DNA of 64,000 nucleotides, from NCBI GenBank assembly GCA_031395485.1, contig JANNUS010000009.1, positions 124,001-188,000 on the forward strand, in the 5' to 3' direction. Both the position numbers and the translations under genes were made by a program. Positions 7,487-14,608 of this stretch are shown one piece after another. The stretch is from UBA2336 sp031395485. GTDB taxonomy: Bacteria > Bacteroidota > Bacteroidia > Cytophagales > Cyclobacteriaceae. Position 1 is the first letter of the stretch, and the number at the start of each line of letters is the position of its first letter. The notes below the pieces were generated by a model. That model was not told where the DNA came from and searched no databases. It worked only from the letters and a program-made list of their open reading frames with translations.

Positions 7487-9475
7487 CTATTTACCAGCGC
7501 CACTATTCTGGTCCTCAGTCTCTCCGGTTGAAAATTTCAACGGTGTGTTGCTGCCAGCAGCTGACACGCGAACATAACCTTGCATTTCCTGATGAAGTGC
7601 TGAACAGAAATCAGTGCAATAGAATGGCACAACACCGGTAGCCAACGGTCTCCATTTCAATGTTTGTGTTTCACCGGGCATGATTAATATCTCAGCATTG
7701 GCAGCACCCTTCACAGCAAAGCCATGTGGCACATCCCAATCTTGTTCGAGGTTCGTAACATGGAAGTAAACATCATCTCCTACGCGAACACCTTCAATAT
7801 TATCCGGAGTTAAGTGTGAACGGATGGCCGTCATGTACACATGCACTTCGTTTCCTTTGCGTACCACTTTGGCTTGGCCTTCACCCTTTGCGACATATGG
7901 ATTTTCATTCTCTTCGATTTTATAAATCTTAGTGGAGTTAGGTGTAATTAAACTAGCCGGAATTGCTTCTGCATAATGAGGTTCGCCTGTTGTAGGGAAG
8001 TCGAGCAATAAACGCATCTTATCTCCGGAGATGTCATACAGTTGCGCTGACTGTGTTAGTTCAGGGCCTGTAGGAAGGTAACGATCTTTGGTAATCTTGT
8101 TATACGCGATCACATATTTACCATGTGGCTTTGCTGTTGGTCCGCCTGGAACACACAAGTGACCAATGGAATAATACGTTGGTACGCGATCTAAAATTTC
8201 AAGTGTCTTCACATTCCATTTTACAATCTCAGAAGAGACAAAGAATGAAGTGTACGCATTTCCTTTTTCATCAAACTCCGTATGCAATGGGCCTAGTCCT
8301 GGCTTCTTAACCTCACCGTGAAGAGCCGCTTCATATTTAATAACAGGTATTCCATCAAAATCTCCTTCAAACTCTTTATTTGCAATTGCAGTTTGAATTT
8401 TACCAAAGGAGAATACAGGCATCATGGCTGCTAATTTTCCGCTACCTACGATGTATTCGCCTGAGGGGTCAACATCACAACCATGTGGTGACTTAGGACA
8501 TGGAATGAAGTATACGATGTCTGGGAATTCAGCAACATCAAGTACCAATACTTCTTCTTCCATTTTGGTGGTAGCCATATGCGTTTTCTCGCTATAGGTA
8601 TTGTGCGCATACTTTGCTTTTTCAATCTTTCCTTTTCCTTGCGCGATATACTCTTCCGCTTTTTTCCAGTTCACCGCCATAATAAAGTCTTTATCCTTTT
8701 GAGAAGCGTTTACTTCCAATAATGTATAGGCTTGTTCTGTGTTATAACAGGAGAAGAAGAACCATCCATGTGATGGGCCTTTCCCGGCACGACTTAAATC
8801 ATAGTTAAAGCCAGGAGTTCTCAATTGAAATGCAATGTTCATGTGACCATCCTTCGGGTCAACTTTTATAAAACTGATAGAGCCCTTGAAATTCTCTTTG
8901 TATGAACTAATAGGAACATCTTTGCCTCCCATCGGAATGCTGAAACGGGTTCCGGCTACAACATATTCGGTATTCTCTGTAATAAAAGGTGAAGAGTGAT
9001 TTCCACCACTGTTGGGTATCTCCAGAATTTCTTCTGTTCTAAATGATTTAAAACTTACGCGGGCTACGCGAGGCGTGTTGTTACCGTTGGCAAACATCCA
9101 ACGGCCATCGTGCTCTCCTTTTGTTGTAGAAAGTGCAATATGATGTAAATCATCCCACGGTACAAAACCGTGCGATGTATTCAACATGGGTTTTGTTTCT
9201 TCGCTAAATCCATATCCGCTTTCAGGAGAAACAGAAAAGACCGGAAGAATTCTAAACAATCGACCGGAAGGAATTCCATACACACCAATCTGTCCGTTGA
9301 ATCCTCCGGAAACGATGTTGTAAAATTCATCGTACTTACCTGGCGCTACGTATACTTTCGATGCCGCATCGCCCATCGAAACTTCAGCTGGGCCTTTAGG
9401 TTTACAACTGCTTAGCACAAACGCCACCAAGGCGAGCGCTGCAAAGAAGTACGATATTTTAATTAAATTTTTCAT
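7487..9475 (-). CDS. nosZ: NosZ, nitrous oxide reductase, clade II (Sec-exported lipoprotein form)
   Basis: This 662-residue enzyme reduces N2O to N2 in the periplasm. The signal peptide lacks a twin-arginine motif and ends in a lipobox with Cys24 (LSSC), so the enzyme is Sec-exported and probably membrane-anchored, a clade II trait. The seven-bladed propeller region carries the histidine motifs expected for CuZ (DDLHH, GGNHSS, KSPHGCD, LHGE, LHTEF, KPHGKY). The C-terminal cupredoxin domain holds the CuA site C620-x3-C624-x3-H628-x2-M631, with another histidine in DVPHGF. It lies 24 bp after the fasciclin gene and is followed by a stable hairpin. All key ligands seem present, so the enzyme should be functional. 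Confidence 0.97.
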   Translation of the reverse strand: MKNLIKISYFFAALALVAFVLSSCKPKGPAEVSMGDAASKVYVAPGKYDEFYNIVSGGFNGQIGVYGIPSGRLFRILPVFSVSPESGYGFSEETKPMLNTSHGFVPWDDLHHIALSTTKGEHDGRWMFANGNNTPRVARVSFKSFRTEEILEIPNSGGNHSSPFITENTEYVVAGTRFSIPMGGKDVPISSYKENFKGSISFIKVDPKDGHMNIAFQLRTPGFNYDLSRAGKGPSHGWFFFSCYNTEQAYTLLEVNASQKDKDFIMAVNWKKAEEYIAQGKGKIEKAKYAHNTYSEKTHMATTKMEEEVLVLDVAEFPDIVYFIPCPKSPHGCDVDPSGEYIVGSGKLAAMMPVFSFGKIQTAIANKEFEGDFDGIPVIKYEAALHGEVKKPGLGPLHTEFDEKGNAYTSFFVSSEIVKWNVKTLEILDRVPTYYSIGHLCVPGGPTAKPHGKYVIAYNKITKDRYLPTGPELTQSAQLYDISGDKMRLLLDFPTTGEPHYAEAIPASLITPNSTKIYKIEENENPYVAKGEGQAKVVRKGNEVHVYMTAIRSHLTPDNIEGVRVGDDVYFHVTNLEQDWDVPHGFAVKGAANAEILIMPGETQTLKWRPLATGVVPFYCTDFCSALHQEMQGYVRVSAAGSNTPLKFSTGETEDQNSGAGK

Positions 9476-9499
9476 AATAAGTTATTAAGAGTGGAGTTG

Positions 9500-10048
9500 T
9501 TATTTTTTTTCAGGAGGTAATAGTACGGCATCAATTACGTACACCAGGCCATTTGTAGCTTTTACAATACCCAGCACGTTAGCGCCATTCACCGTAATTT
9601 TACCGTCCTTTTTATTGAGTGTAACATTGTCCAGGTTAACCTGATTGAGCGTCATGCCGTCTTTAACATATTCTTCTTTAATCCCTCCAACAAATACGTG
9701 GTATTCCAAAATATTTCGCAGTGCATCTTTATTTTCCGGCTTCAGTAAATTTTCAACCGTGCCTGCAGGAAGTTTATCAAACGCTTCATTTGTAGGAGCA
9801 AACACCGTAAAGGGTCCTGCATTGGAAAGTGCATCTACATATTCGGCACCTTTTAATGCCGCTACTAACGTGGTGTGAACAGGTGAGTTAACAGCCACAC
9901 GAACAACATCGGGTTCGGAGGTTTCATCTTGTACAGTAGATTGACCACCCCCGGTAGCGGTTTCGTCTACTGCGGTATCGGTGCCAGCAGGTTGTTGCTG
10001 ACCGCAGGCCAGCAGCAATAACAAGGGAACATAAAGTAAGCGCTTCAT
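9500..10048 (-). CDS. fasciclin-domain lipoprotein within the nos operon
   Basis: This 182-residue protein has a signal peptide ending at Cys15 (LLLACG), a Thr/Gln/Glu-rich linker to about residue 45, and one FAS1 domain from about residue 50. The FAS1 hallmarks are GPFTVFAPTNEAFDKLP and the C-terminal NGLVYVIDAVLLPP. FAS1 domains usually mediate protein-protein or surface adhesion and have no known enzymatic role. The gene lies between cytochrome c and nosZ with gaps of 21 and 24 bp, so it is almost certainly co-transcribed. A scaffolding role between the lipoprotein cytochrome and lipoprotein NosZ is speculative. Confidence 0.88.
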   Translation of the reverse strand: MKRLLYVPLLLLLACGQQQPAGTDTAVDETATGGGQSTVQDETSEPDVVRVAVNSPVHTTLVAALKGAEYVDALSNAGPFTVFAPTNEAFDKLPAGTVENLLKPENKDALRNILEYHVFVGGIKEEYVKDGMTLNQVNLDNVTLNKKDGKITVNGANVLGIVKATNGLVYVIDAVLLPPEKK

Positions 10049-10069
10049 ATAAGTTTGGTTTTTGGATTT

Positions 10070-10558
10070 TTATTTTTCGCCATCATTTTGACGCATGTAT
10101 TCTAATACATCGCGCGCATCACCGATTGACATATTTTGATTTGGCATGCGCATTAAGCATAACTCAAGAAGTTTTTGAGCCTCCGGATCTTTATCTAACA
10201 TCATATCAACATTCGTAATCATGTTCATGATCCACTCCGGTTTTCTCTTCTTCGTTACATCTTTCCAACCCGGACCAACTACCCGCTGATCGGTTAGCTT
10301 ATGACAGGCCGAGCATTTCATTTCATAAATAGCGATACCGCGCTTCACGCGATCTTGCTCGATAGGAGTGTGAAGGGTTACATTTTTTACCTGACCCAAT
10401 CCTTTAGTAGGATCAATAAGGTGTTCTGCTGCCTCTTCTACAGGGTTCTCTTTCTTTTCATGGATACTCTCATAACTTTCGCCCTCTGACTTGGGCTTAT
10501 CGGGTGCACACGATGCCAAAGCGGCTATCGTTGCAAGAATAAAAAGTGGCTTTTTCAT
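10070..10558 (-). CDS. mono-heme cytochrome c lipoprotein, first gene of the nos operon
   Basis: This 162-residue lipoprotein has a lipobox at Cys17 (LASCA), a charged Glu/Lys-rich linker of about 50 residues, and a class I cytochrome c fold. The heme-binding motif is CSACH near residue 82-86, and a methionine in RMPNQNMS is the likely distal ligand. Its position as first gene, under the tandem Crp/Fnr-like operator, suggests it donates electrons to NosZ. Similar small c-type cytochromes are common in clade II nos operons. The acceptor and donor are inferred from context. Confidence 0.9.
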   Translation of the reverse strand: MKKPLFILATIAALASCAPDKPKSEGESYESIHEKKENPVEEAAEHLIDPTKGLGQVKNVTLHTPIEQDRVKRGIAIYEMKCSACHKLTDQRVVGPGWKDVTKKRKPEWIMNMITNVDMMLDKDPEAQKLLELCLMRMPNQNMSIGDARDVLEYMRQNDGEK

Positions 10559-10590
10559 GCTCTGTTGGTTTGTTGCTTAATCTTTAAATC

Positions 10591-10598
10591 CAAACGTA
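10591..10598 (-). promoter_or_regulatory. predicted -7 promoter element of the nos operon
   Basis: On the minus strand the sequence reads TACGTTTG, a perfect match to the Bacteroidota -7 consensus TAnnTTTG, 33 bp before the cytochrome c ATG. Transcription would start near 10585-10586. This places the nearer Crp/Fnr-like palindrome (centre 10627.5) about 41-42 bp upstream, where class II activators bind, which supports both calls. No -33 TTG is seen, as expected for an activator-dependent promoter. Confidence 0.65.
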
Positions 10599-10621
10599 GC
10601 CTTTAAAGCGTGCTTAAATTA

Positions 10622-10656
10622 TGACCTTAGTCACATTGTGCCTATGATCTTTATCA
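10622..10656 (-). promoter_or_regulatory. tandem Crp/Fnr-like operator upstream of the nos operon
   Basis: Two perfect 12-bp palindromes, TGACCTTAGTCA at 10622-10633 and TGATCTTTATCA at 10645-10656, are 23 bp apart centre to centre. The second differs from the Fnr core TTGAT-N4-ATCAA only in the outermost base pair. The spacing of about two helical turns would place both dimers on the same DNA face. The inner site lies about 41-42 bp before the predicted transcription start. A Crp/Fnr/DNR-type regulator responding to oxygen limitation or NO is the likely ligand; it is not encoded in the window. Confidence 0.72.
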
Positions 10657-10705
10657 GTTAACATAGCCGTGATTGGGTAGTAAACCCTGTACTAGTATTA
10701 GGAGG

Positions 10706-10756
10706 GCTTTCTATTTAGAAAGCTTGTTTGGTATCACAGATGATGCAGGTGCATCA
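10706..10756 (-). repeat. two small hairpins downstream of the TauE/SafE gene
   Basis: Perfect inverted repeats occur at 10706-10723 (GCTTTCTA, 2-nt loop, TAGAAAGC) and at 10741-10756 (TGATGC, 4-nt loop, GCATCA). Both follow the stop of the TauE/SafE gene on the minus strand and precede the nos operator. Neither has a U-run, so they are weak terminator candidates; they may insulate the nos promoter from read-through. Confidence 0.35.
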
Positions 10757-10773
10757 GAATTGTTACTGCTTGG

Positions 10774-11511
10774 CTAAGCCCAGCCAGCAATCAAAAAGAT
10801 ACCCATAATTAATACGAGGGCTAATAAAATTTTACGAAATAACTCCTGACTTATTTTGACTAATAAAATCTTGCCAAGGTAACTACCTATAAATGACGAA
10901 AGGATAAGCATCGGTATATATATCCACATGCTTTTGTCGAGGTATTGGTGATCAAGATATATGATAGTGCGACTGAGGTCAACTCCAAAATCAATGGCCG
11001 CTGAAGTACCCACGAACAAATTCTTTTCAAGATTAAAGGATGTTAGGACCAATCCGCGGATAGCGCCCCCTGTTCCAATAAATCCTGCAAGAAACCCCGC
11101 AAGGCTTCCGCCAAAAATGGAGTTCTTAAGAGTTGGGTTTAGGGTAAAACCTGGTTTCCATAAAAAAAAGATACTCAGGCTGATCAGAAAAATACCTAGA
11201 ACTAAACGAGCGTATTGAAAATCAATAATAGTAGTCAGGTATGAGCCGATAATAGCTAATACCATGCTTGAAACTCCGAGCCACAGTACGAGTTTCCAAT
11301 CAATCGTTTTTCTGAAAAGAAATATTTTGGCTGTGTTACTAAATATATGCAACAAGCCTGTGAGCGCCAGCACCGTTTGAAAGTCGAAAAAGAACTGTGA
11401 CAGGGAAACAAAAAAGAGAGAAGAGCCAAATCCGCCAAGGGTGCCCAATATTTCGGCAACGAGGGTCAGTAAGAAGAATAAAAAAAAATTAAAGTAGTTT
11501 GAATCTGCCAT
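10774..11511 (-). CDS. TauE/SafE (DUF81) family permease
   Basis: This 245-residue polytopic membrane protein has about eight helices. The two half-repeats of the TauE/SafE family are visible: GTLGGFGSSLFFVSL near residue 23-38 and GFLAGFIGTGGAIRG near residue 137-151. Family members move sulfite, sulfoacetate or other small organic anions, and the substrate cannot be told from sequence. It lies upstream of the nos operon in the same direction, separated by 215 bp with the nos promoter between. Its own upstream region holds a degenerate copy of the tandem Crp/Fnr-like operator, so co-regulation with nos is plausible. Confidence 0.88.
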   Translation of the reverse strand: MADSNYFNFFLFFLLTLVAEILGTLGGFGSSLFFVSLSQFFFDFQTVLALTGLLHIFSNTAKIFLFRKTIDWKLVLWLGVSSMVLAIIGSYLTTIIDFQYARLVLGIFLISLSIFFLWKPGFTLNPTLKNSIFGGSLAGFLAGFIGTGGAIRGLVLTSFNLEKNLFVGTSAAIDFGVDLSRTIIYLDHQYLDKSMWIYIPMLILSSFIGSYLGKILLVKISQELFRKILLALVLIMGIFLIAGWA

Positions 11512-11570
11512 TCAATCGTGTTTCGTTTCTTTAAATATATAAAAGACTGTAATACGGGTATGAAAGAGGT

Positions 11571-11604
11571 TGAGTAAAATCACCATACCCCATGATAATC
11601 ATCA
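11571..11604. promoter_or_regulatory. tandem Crp/Fnr-like operator between the TauE/SafE gene and a divergent unknown gene
   Basis: TGAGTAAAATCA at 11571-11582 (imperfect) and TGATAATCATCA at 11593-11604 (TGAT-N4-ATCA, perfect half-sites) are 22 bp apart centre to centre. This repeats the layout seen at 1993-2026 and 10622-10656, again with the less Fnr-like site on the left. The pair lies 60-93 bp upstream of the TauE/SafE ATG and 55-88 bp upstream of the divergent gene at 11659. No perfect TAnnTTTG is seen on either side. Confidence 0.5.
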
Positions 11605-11658
11605 TATCAGAAAAGAATAGCGTTTACCAATTTAGAATACATATTAAACGATAAATCG

Positions 11659-12072
11659 ATGATCTCAGTAACAGGAACCACCGGAAGATATATTTTGCAA
11701 CCCAGCCTGGTATCGATGCACCAGCAAAGCCTGGAGTGGCTTTCAGCCTCGGCACTATGGAAGCGGGAACTAAGCTTCTTTCAAAAATTACTGGACAAGA
11801 ATTCAGTTAAAGCAACTACATCCGAACTTAAAAAGGAAATGGATCACTTTCAACACATCATTACTTACTATGGAGGCGAAGTCGTAGATGGGTTGCGTAA
11901 AAAGCTCAGGGTGCATGAGGGAGATTTAGCGAACATGCTACAATCCATGAATGAATCAGACACAAAGTACTTTAAAGATCACGAAAACATTATCAATGAA
12001 TTATCAACCTTTGCCCGCGTCTATGATCAATTCAAGCATTCGCTTTTAGGGTTCGTTGAGAAGATGATGTAG
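11659..12072 (+). CDS. small helical cytoplasmic protein of unknown function
   Basis: This 137-residue protein has no signal peptide and no membrane segment. It appears mostly helical, with long amphipathic stretches at about residues 20-48, 53-75, 80-98 and 103-135, and could be a four-helix bundle. Histidines (H21, and the HFQHI and VHEGD regions) and acidic residues are spread through the helices, so a hemerythrin-like or ferritin-like metal site is conceivable but no canonical motif is present. The gene is divergent from TauE/SafE across a tandem Crp/Fnr-like operator, which hints at regulation by oxygen or nitrogen oxides. I do not recognise the family. Confidence 0.72.
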   Translation: MISVTGTTGRYILQPSLVSMHQQSLEWLSASALWKRELSFFQKLLDKNSVKATTSELKKEMDHFQHIITYYGGEVVDGLRKKLRVHEGDLANMLQSMNESDTKYFKDHENIINELSTFARVYDQFKHSLLGFVEKMM

Positions 12073-12188
12073 CGTTTCTCCAGAAGTCGCTCCATCTCCT
12101 AAGTCATCAAAGTCGATTTCGAATATTCTTTCCAGCAAGCGACCGCCTGCGAGGCTAATCATTGTTTTGAGGGATTTTAATAAAAAAG

Positions 12189-12214
12189 AAAACCCGACTG
12201 GTGAGTCGGGTTTT
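12189..12214 (-). terminator. hairpin terminator downstream of tRNA-Leu
   Basis: A perfect 11-bp inverted repeat, AAAACCCGACT at 12189-12199 and AGTCGGGTTTT at 12204-12214, encloses a 4-nt loop. It starts 11 bp past the tRNA 3' end on the minus strand and is followed there by further T residues. The symmetrical A/T tails would also let it stop transcription from the plus-strand gene ending at 12072, so it is probably bidirectional. Confidence 0.85.
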
Positions 12215-12224
12215 CGCTTTGCAG

Positions 12225-12306
12225 TACCAAAGGCGGGAATCGAACCCGCACATCCGAAGATACACGATTTTGAGTCGTGCGCGTCTACCAGTTCCGCCAC
12301 TTTGGC
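12225..12306 (-). tRNA. tRNA-Leu, anticodon CAA
   Basis: The 82-nt minus-strand sequence folds as a class II tRNA. The acceptor stem is GCCAAAG with CTTTGGT, followed by discriminator A; the 3' CCA is not encoded. The anticodon stem-loop is CACGA-CTCAAAA-TCGTG, giving anticodon CAA (codon UUG). A variable arm with a UUCG loop and the T-arm CGGGTTCGATTCCCG are present. The long variable arm and A73 are leucine identity features. A hairpin terminator follows at 12189-12214. Confidence 0.96.
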
Positions 12307-12373
12307 TTAACTTCGCTAAAACTTCGTTAGCGAAAGAGGGTGCAAATATGTTGAAAGTTCACAACAAGGACAA

Positions 12374-12667
12374 TTACAACTCTAAAAATTTCTCAAGCGA
12401 AAATGCTTGAGAGCGTTCTGCGAAAAGAGTCTTAACCCGCCCCCAAACACTTCCAAAAAGCTCTGATTTGCGGTAATTTTCTAAGCTGCGAGCATCGGCC
12501 CAGTAACTTAGGGTTGTGTATGTATTGGGGTCATCACAATCTTTAAGTAATTGTAGATGTGAGCACCCCGGGAAATTTCGAATGGCCGTTTTATTCGCGT
12601 TGAATATTTCAAGAAACTCTTCTACACCGGCATCGGTAAAGTGCATACGAACAATTCGTATAATCAT
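12374..12667 (-). CDS. antibiotic biosynthesis monooxygenase (ABM) domain protein
   Basis: This 97-residue single-domain protein fits the dimeric alpha-beta barrel ABM family: MIIRIVRMHF strand, helix with FLEIFNANK, then FPGCSHLQLLKD and YTTLSYWADARSLENYRKSELF. Members include quinol oxygenases and heme-degrading enzymes, but most of these short stand-alone proteins have no known substrate. It starts 21 bp after the DUF62 gene in the same direction, so the two are probably co-transcribed. The N-terminal Met is the only sensible start. No heme-oxygenase signature can be asserted. Confidence 0.83.
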   Translation of the reverse strand: MIIRIVRMHFTDAGVEEFLEIFNANKTAIRNFPGCSHLQLLKDCDDPNTYTTLSYWADARSLENYRKSELFGSVWGRVKTLFAERSQAFSLEKFLEL

Positions 12668-12688
12668 ATAGCAGACTTATGTACTACA

Positions 12689-13462
12689 TTATTCATCAAA
12701 AACAATATTTACCATACTGTCGTAATCGAGCCCCAGAAGTTCAGAAGCATTGCCTTTATAAATTCCTATTTCCAGAAGCCCCAGACTATTGAATAATAAA
12801 AAGCATTCGCCTTCATCAGCCTGATTATATTGAGTGTGAATGCGCCTGAATTTTTCTCCTCCAAACTGAATCGTGTAAGTCTTATCCTTGCTGAGAATTT
12901 CGAATACGTCTTTTGAGATGTTCGTGATAAGATTTCCGTAGTTATCAACTTTTATCACGTGACCGGCAATTTGTTTTTTTGTAGCCTTTACTTGTCGGTC
13001 TATCATTTTTTTGAAAGTGGCCATTGGCCTTCCAATATCTGTAATGGCAACCCCACTAGCGAGTTTGGCAGCGGCCGGGGCAAAGATATCCTTCTCTGGA
13101 AAAGTTGACTGCACCGCGTTTATCGTGTTTAGTCCCACAAGGTTTTGATGTTGCTTTTCACTGATTAAACCAAAGAGTCCATTGTCAGCACCAACAAAAA
13201 AGTGATCCTCTAACTGTACAGCTATAAGTGCGTCATCGCGTTGCCCGGTAGCATGTATACCTACCAGATGTGTGGTGCCTTTTGGAAATTCACGAAAAAC
13301 AGCCCGTAAAATAAAAGCGGCATGCCCGATGTCGCAGGGGCGAATTTGGTGACTAATATCTACTAGCCGAATGCCCGGATTCACGGAAAGGATCTTTGCT
13401 TTAATGGTTGCCACATAGTGGTCGCTTTCGCCAGAATCTGTTAGCAACGTAACAATAGCCAT
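12689..13462 (-). CDS. SAM hydroxide adenosyltransferase (DUF62, chlorinase/fluorinase-like)
   Basis: This 257-residue cytoplasmic enzyme belongs to the DUF62 family, which cleaves S-adenosylmethionine with water to adenosine and methionine. The N-terminal motif MAIVTLLTDSGESDHYV with its catalytic-type Asp, followed by DISHQI, FVGADNGLFG and the C-terminal VDNYGNLITN, follows the family pattern. Halogenating members differ in a small loop that I cannot judge here, so the hydrolase role common in bacteria and archaea is preferred. It is divergent from phoH and upstream of the ABM gene. Confidence 0.88.
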   Translation of the reverse strand: MAIVTLLTDSGESDHYVATIKAKILSVNPGIRLVDISHQIRPCDIGHAAFILRAVFREFPKGTTHLVGIHATGQRDDALIAVQLEDHFFVGADNGLFGLISEKQHQNLVGLNTINAVQSTFPEKDIFAPAAAKLASGVAITDIGRPMATFKKMIDRQVKATKKQIAGHVIKVDNYGNLITNISKDVFEILSKDKTYTIQFGGEKFRRIHTQYNQADEGECFLLFNSLGLLEIGIYKGNASELLGLDYDSMVNIVFDE

Positions 13463-13545
13463 TTACGTATTATTTTAATTGCAACCTCATAGTCTGCCTG
13501 CAAGGTGCTGAAAATTATGGGCTAAAATTATAACAGATTATTAAT

Positions 13546-13553
13546 TAATTTTG
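13546..13553 (+). promoter_or_regulatory. predicted -7 element for the phoH-like gene
   Basis: TAATTTTG matches TAnnTTTG and lies 28 bp before the TTG start at 13582. The region between the divergent DUF62 and phoH genes is only 119 bp, so this is the only good promoter candidate on the plus strand. Confidence 0.5.
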
Positions 13554-13581
13554 GTTAGCACTATATTAATTCATCTCAGCA

Positions 13582-14535
13582 TTGACAGAAAAAGTAATTA
13601 CACTCGAAAATGTTTCCCTGATTGATTTTCTGGGTATCGAAAATAGGAATGTTCAATCGCTGGTGGAAGCATTTCCAAAAAGCAGAATCATTTCGCGCGG
13701 TAATGAAATTCTAGTACGTGGTTCGGCAGTTGAGATTGTTCAAATCAGCAACATCCTCGATACTTTAATTGACCATTATCATAAGTTTGGACGCATTACT
13801 GAAGAAAATGTTAAGGGATTTGTCTCGTATGATCACGACACAGAGCAAGCACTTTCGCCTGACGGCATTATTGTTTATGGAGCAAAGGGTGCACCAATAA
13901 AGCCAAAAACGCCCAATCAAATTCGGTTGGTGCAGCTCGTGAAAGATAATGATCTGGTGTTTGCATTAGGCCCAGCGGGTACCGGTAAAACATATATTTC
14001 AGTCGCGTTAGCGGTGCATGCGCTAAAAGCTAAGCAAGTAAAAAAAATTATAATCACGCGTCCTGCCGTAGAGGCAGGGGAGAATCTTGGATTTTTACCG
14101 GGCGACTTAAAGGAAAAAATTGATCCTTACCTCCGCCCGATTTACGATGCCCTCAACGACATGATACCGTTTGAGAAATTACAGTATTATATGGAACGCG
14201 AGATAATTGAGATAGCACCACTGGCCTATATGCGAGGGCGCACGTTAAATAATGCTTTTATTTTATTAGATGAAGGGCAGAACACCACACCCATGCAGAT
14301 GAAAATGTTTCTTACGCGTATGGGGCCAGAGTCGAAAATGATTGTAACAGGCGATACTTCCCAAATCGATCTACCAAACAATCAGCGGTCGGGGTTAAAG
14401 GAAGCTGCCCGGATTTTACGAGGTGTAAAAGGTATAGGGTTTATTGAACTCACCGAAAAAGACGTAGTGCGACATAAGCTCGTTCGCGATATTATTGAAG
14501 CATACGATCAGGAGAATCACGCAACAGATAGGTAA
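13582..14535 (+). CDS. phoH: PhoH family protein (ATP-binding, YbeZ type)
   Basis: This 317-residue cytoplasmic ATPase has an N-terminal KH-like or RNA-binding segment (residues 20-75) and a PhoH domain. Walker A is GPAGTGKT at 130-137. The segment IIITRPAVEAGENLGFLPGDLKEKIDPYLRPIYD has the typical PhoH signature (split here by description), and Walker B lies in FILLDEGQN, with sensor TGDTSQIDLP. YbeZ-type PhoH proteins act in ribosomal RNA or ribosome quality control with YbeY. The start is TTG at 13582; no ATG lies close in frame upstream. It is divergent from the SAM hydrolase. Confidence 0.92.
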   Translation: MTEKVITLENVSLIDFLGIENRNVQSLVEAFPKSRIISRGNEILVRGSAVEIVQISNILDTLIDHYHKFGRITEENVKGFVSYDHDTEQALSPDGIIVYGAKGAPIKPKTPNQIRLVQLVKDNDLVFALGPAGTGKTYISVALAVHALKAKQVKKIIITRPAVEAGENLGFLPGDLKEKIDPYLRPIYDALNDMIPFEKLQYYMEREIIEIAPLAYMRGRTLNNAFILLDEGQNTTPMQMKMFLTRMGPESKMIVTGDTSQIDLPNNQRSGLKEAARILRGVKGIGFIELTEKDVVRHKLVRDIIEAYDQENHATDR

Positions 14536-14608
14536 TTCGATATTCGCTTATCGATTTAAGCTTATGGTTTGCACCTTGTAGCTTGACGCTAAATCCCTAT
14601 CTTTTATC

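Noticed and set aside
9404..9475. Possible twin-arginine signal on NosZ
   Set aside because: The N-terminus has no RR motif; the lipobox LSSC at residues 21-24 shows Sec export, as in clade II enzymes.
12046..12300. Open frame on the minus strand overlapping tRNA-Leu and the end of the 137-residue gene
   Set aside because: Its N-terminal half is a translation of the tRNA and terminator sequence. Only about 38 residues lie outside, with no family features.
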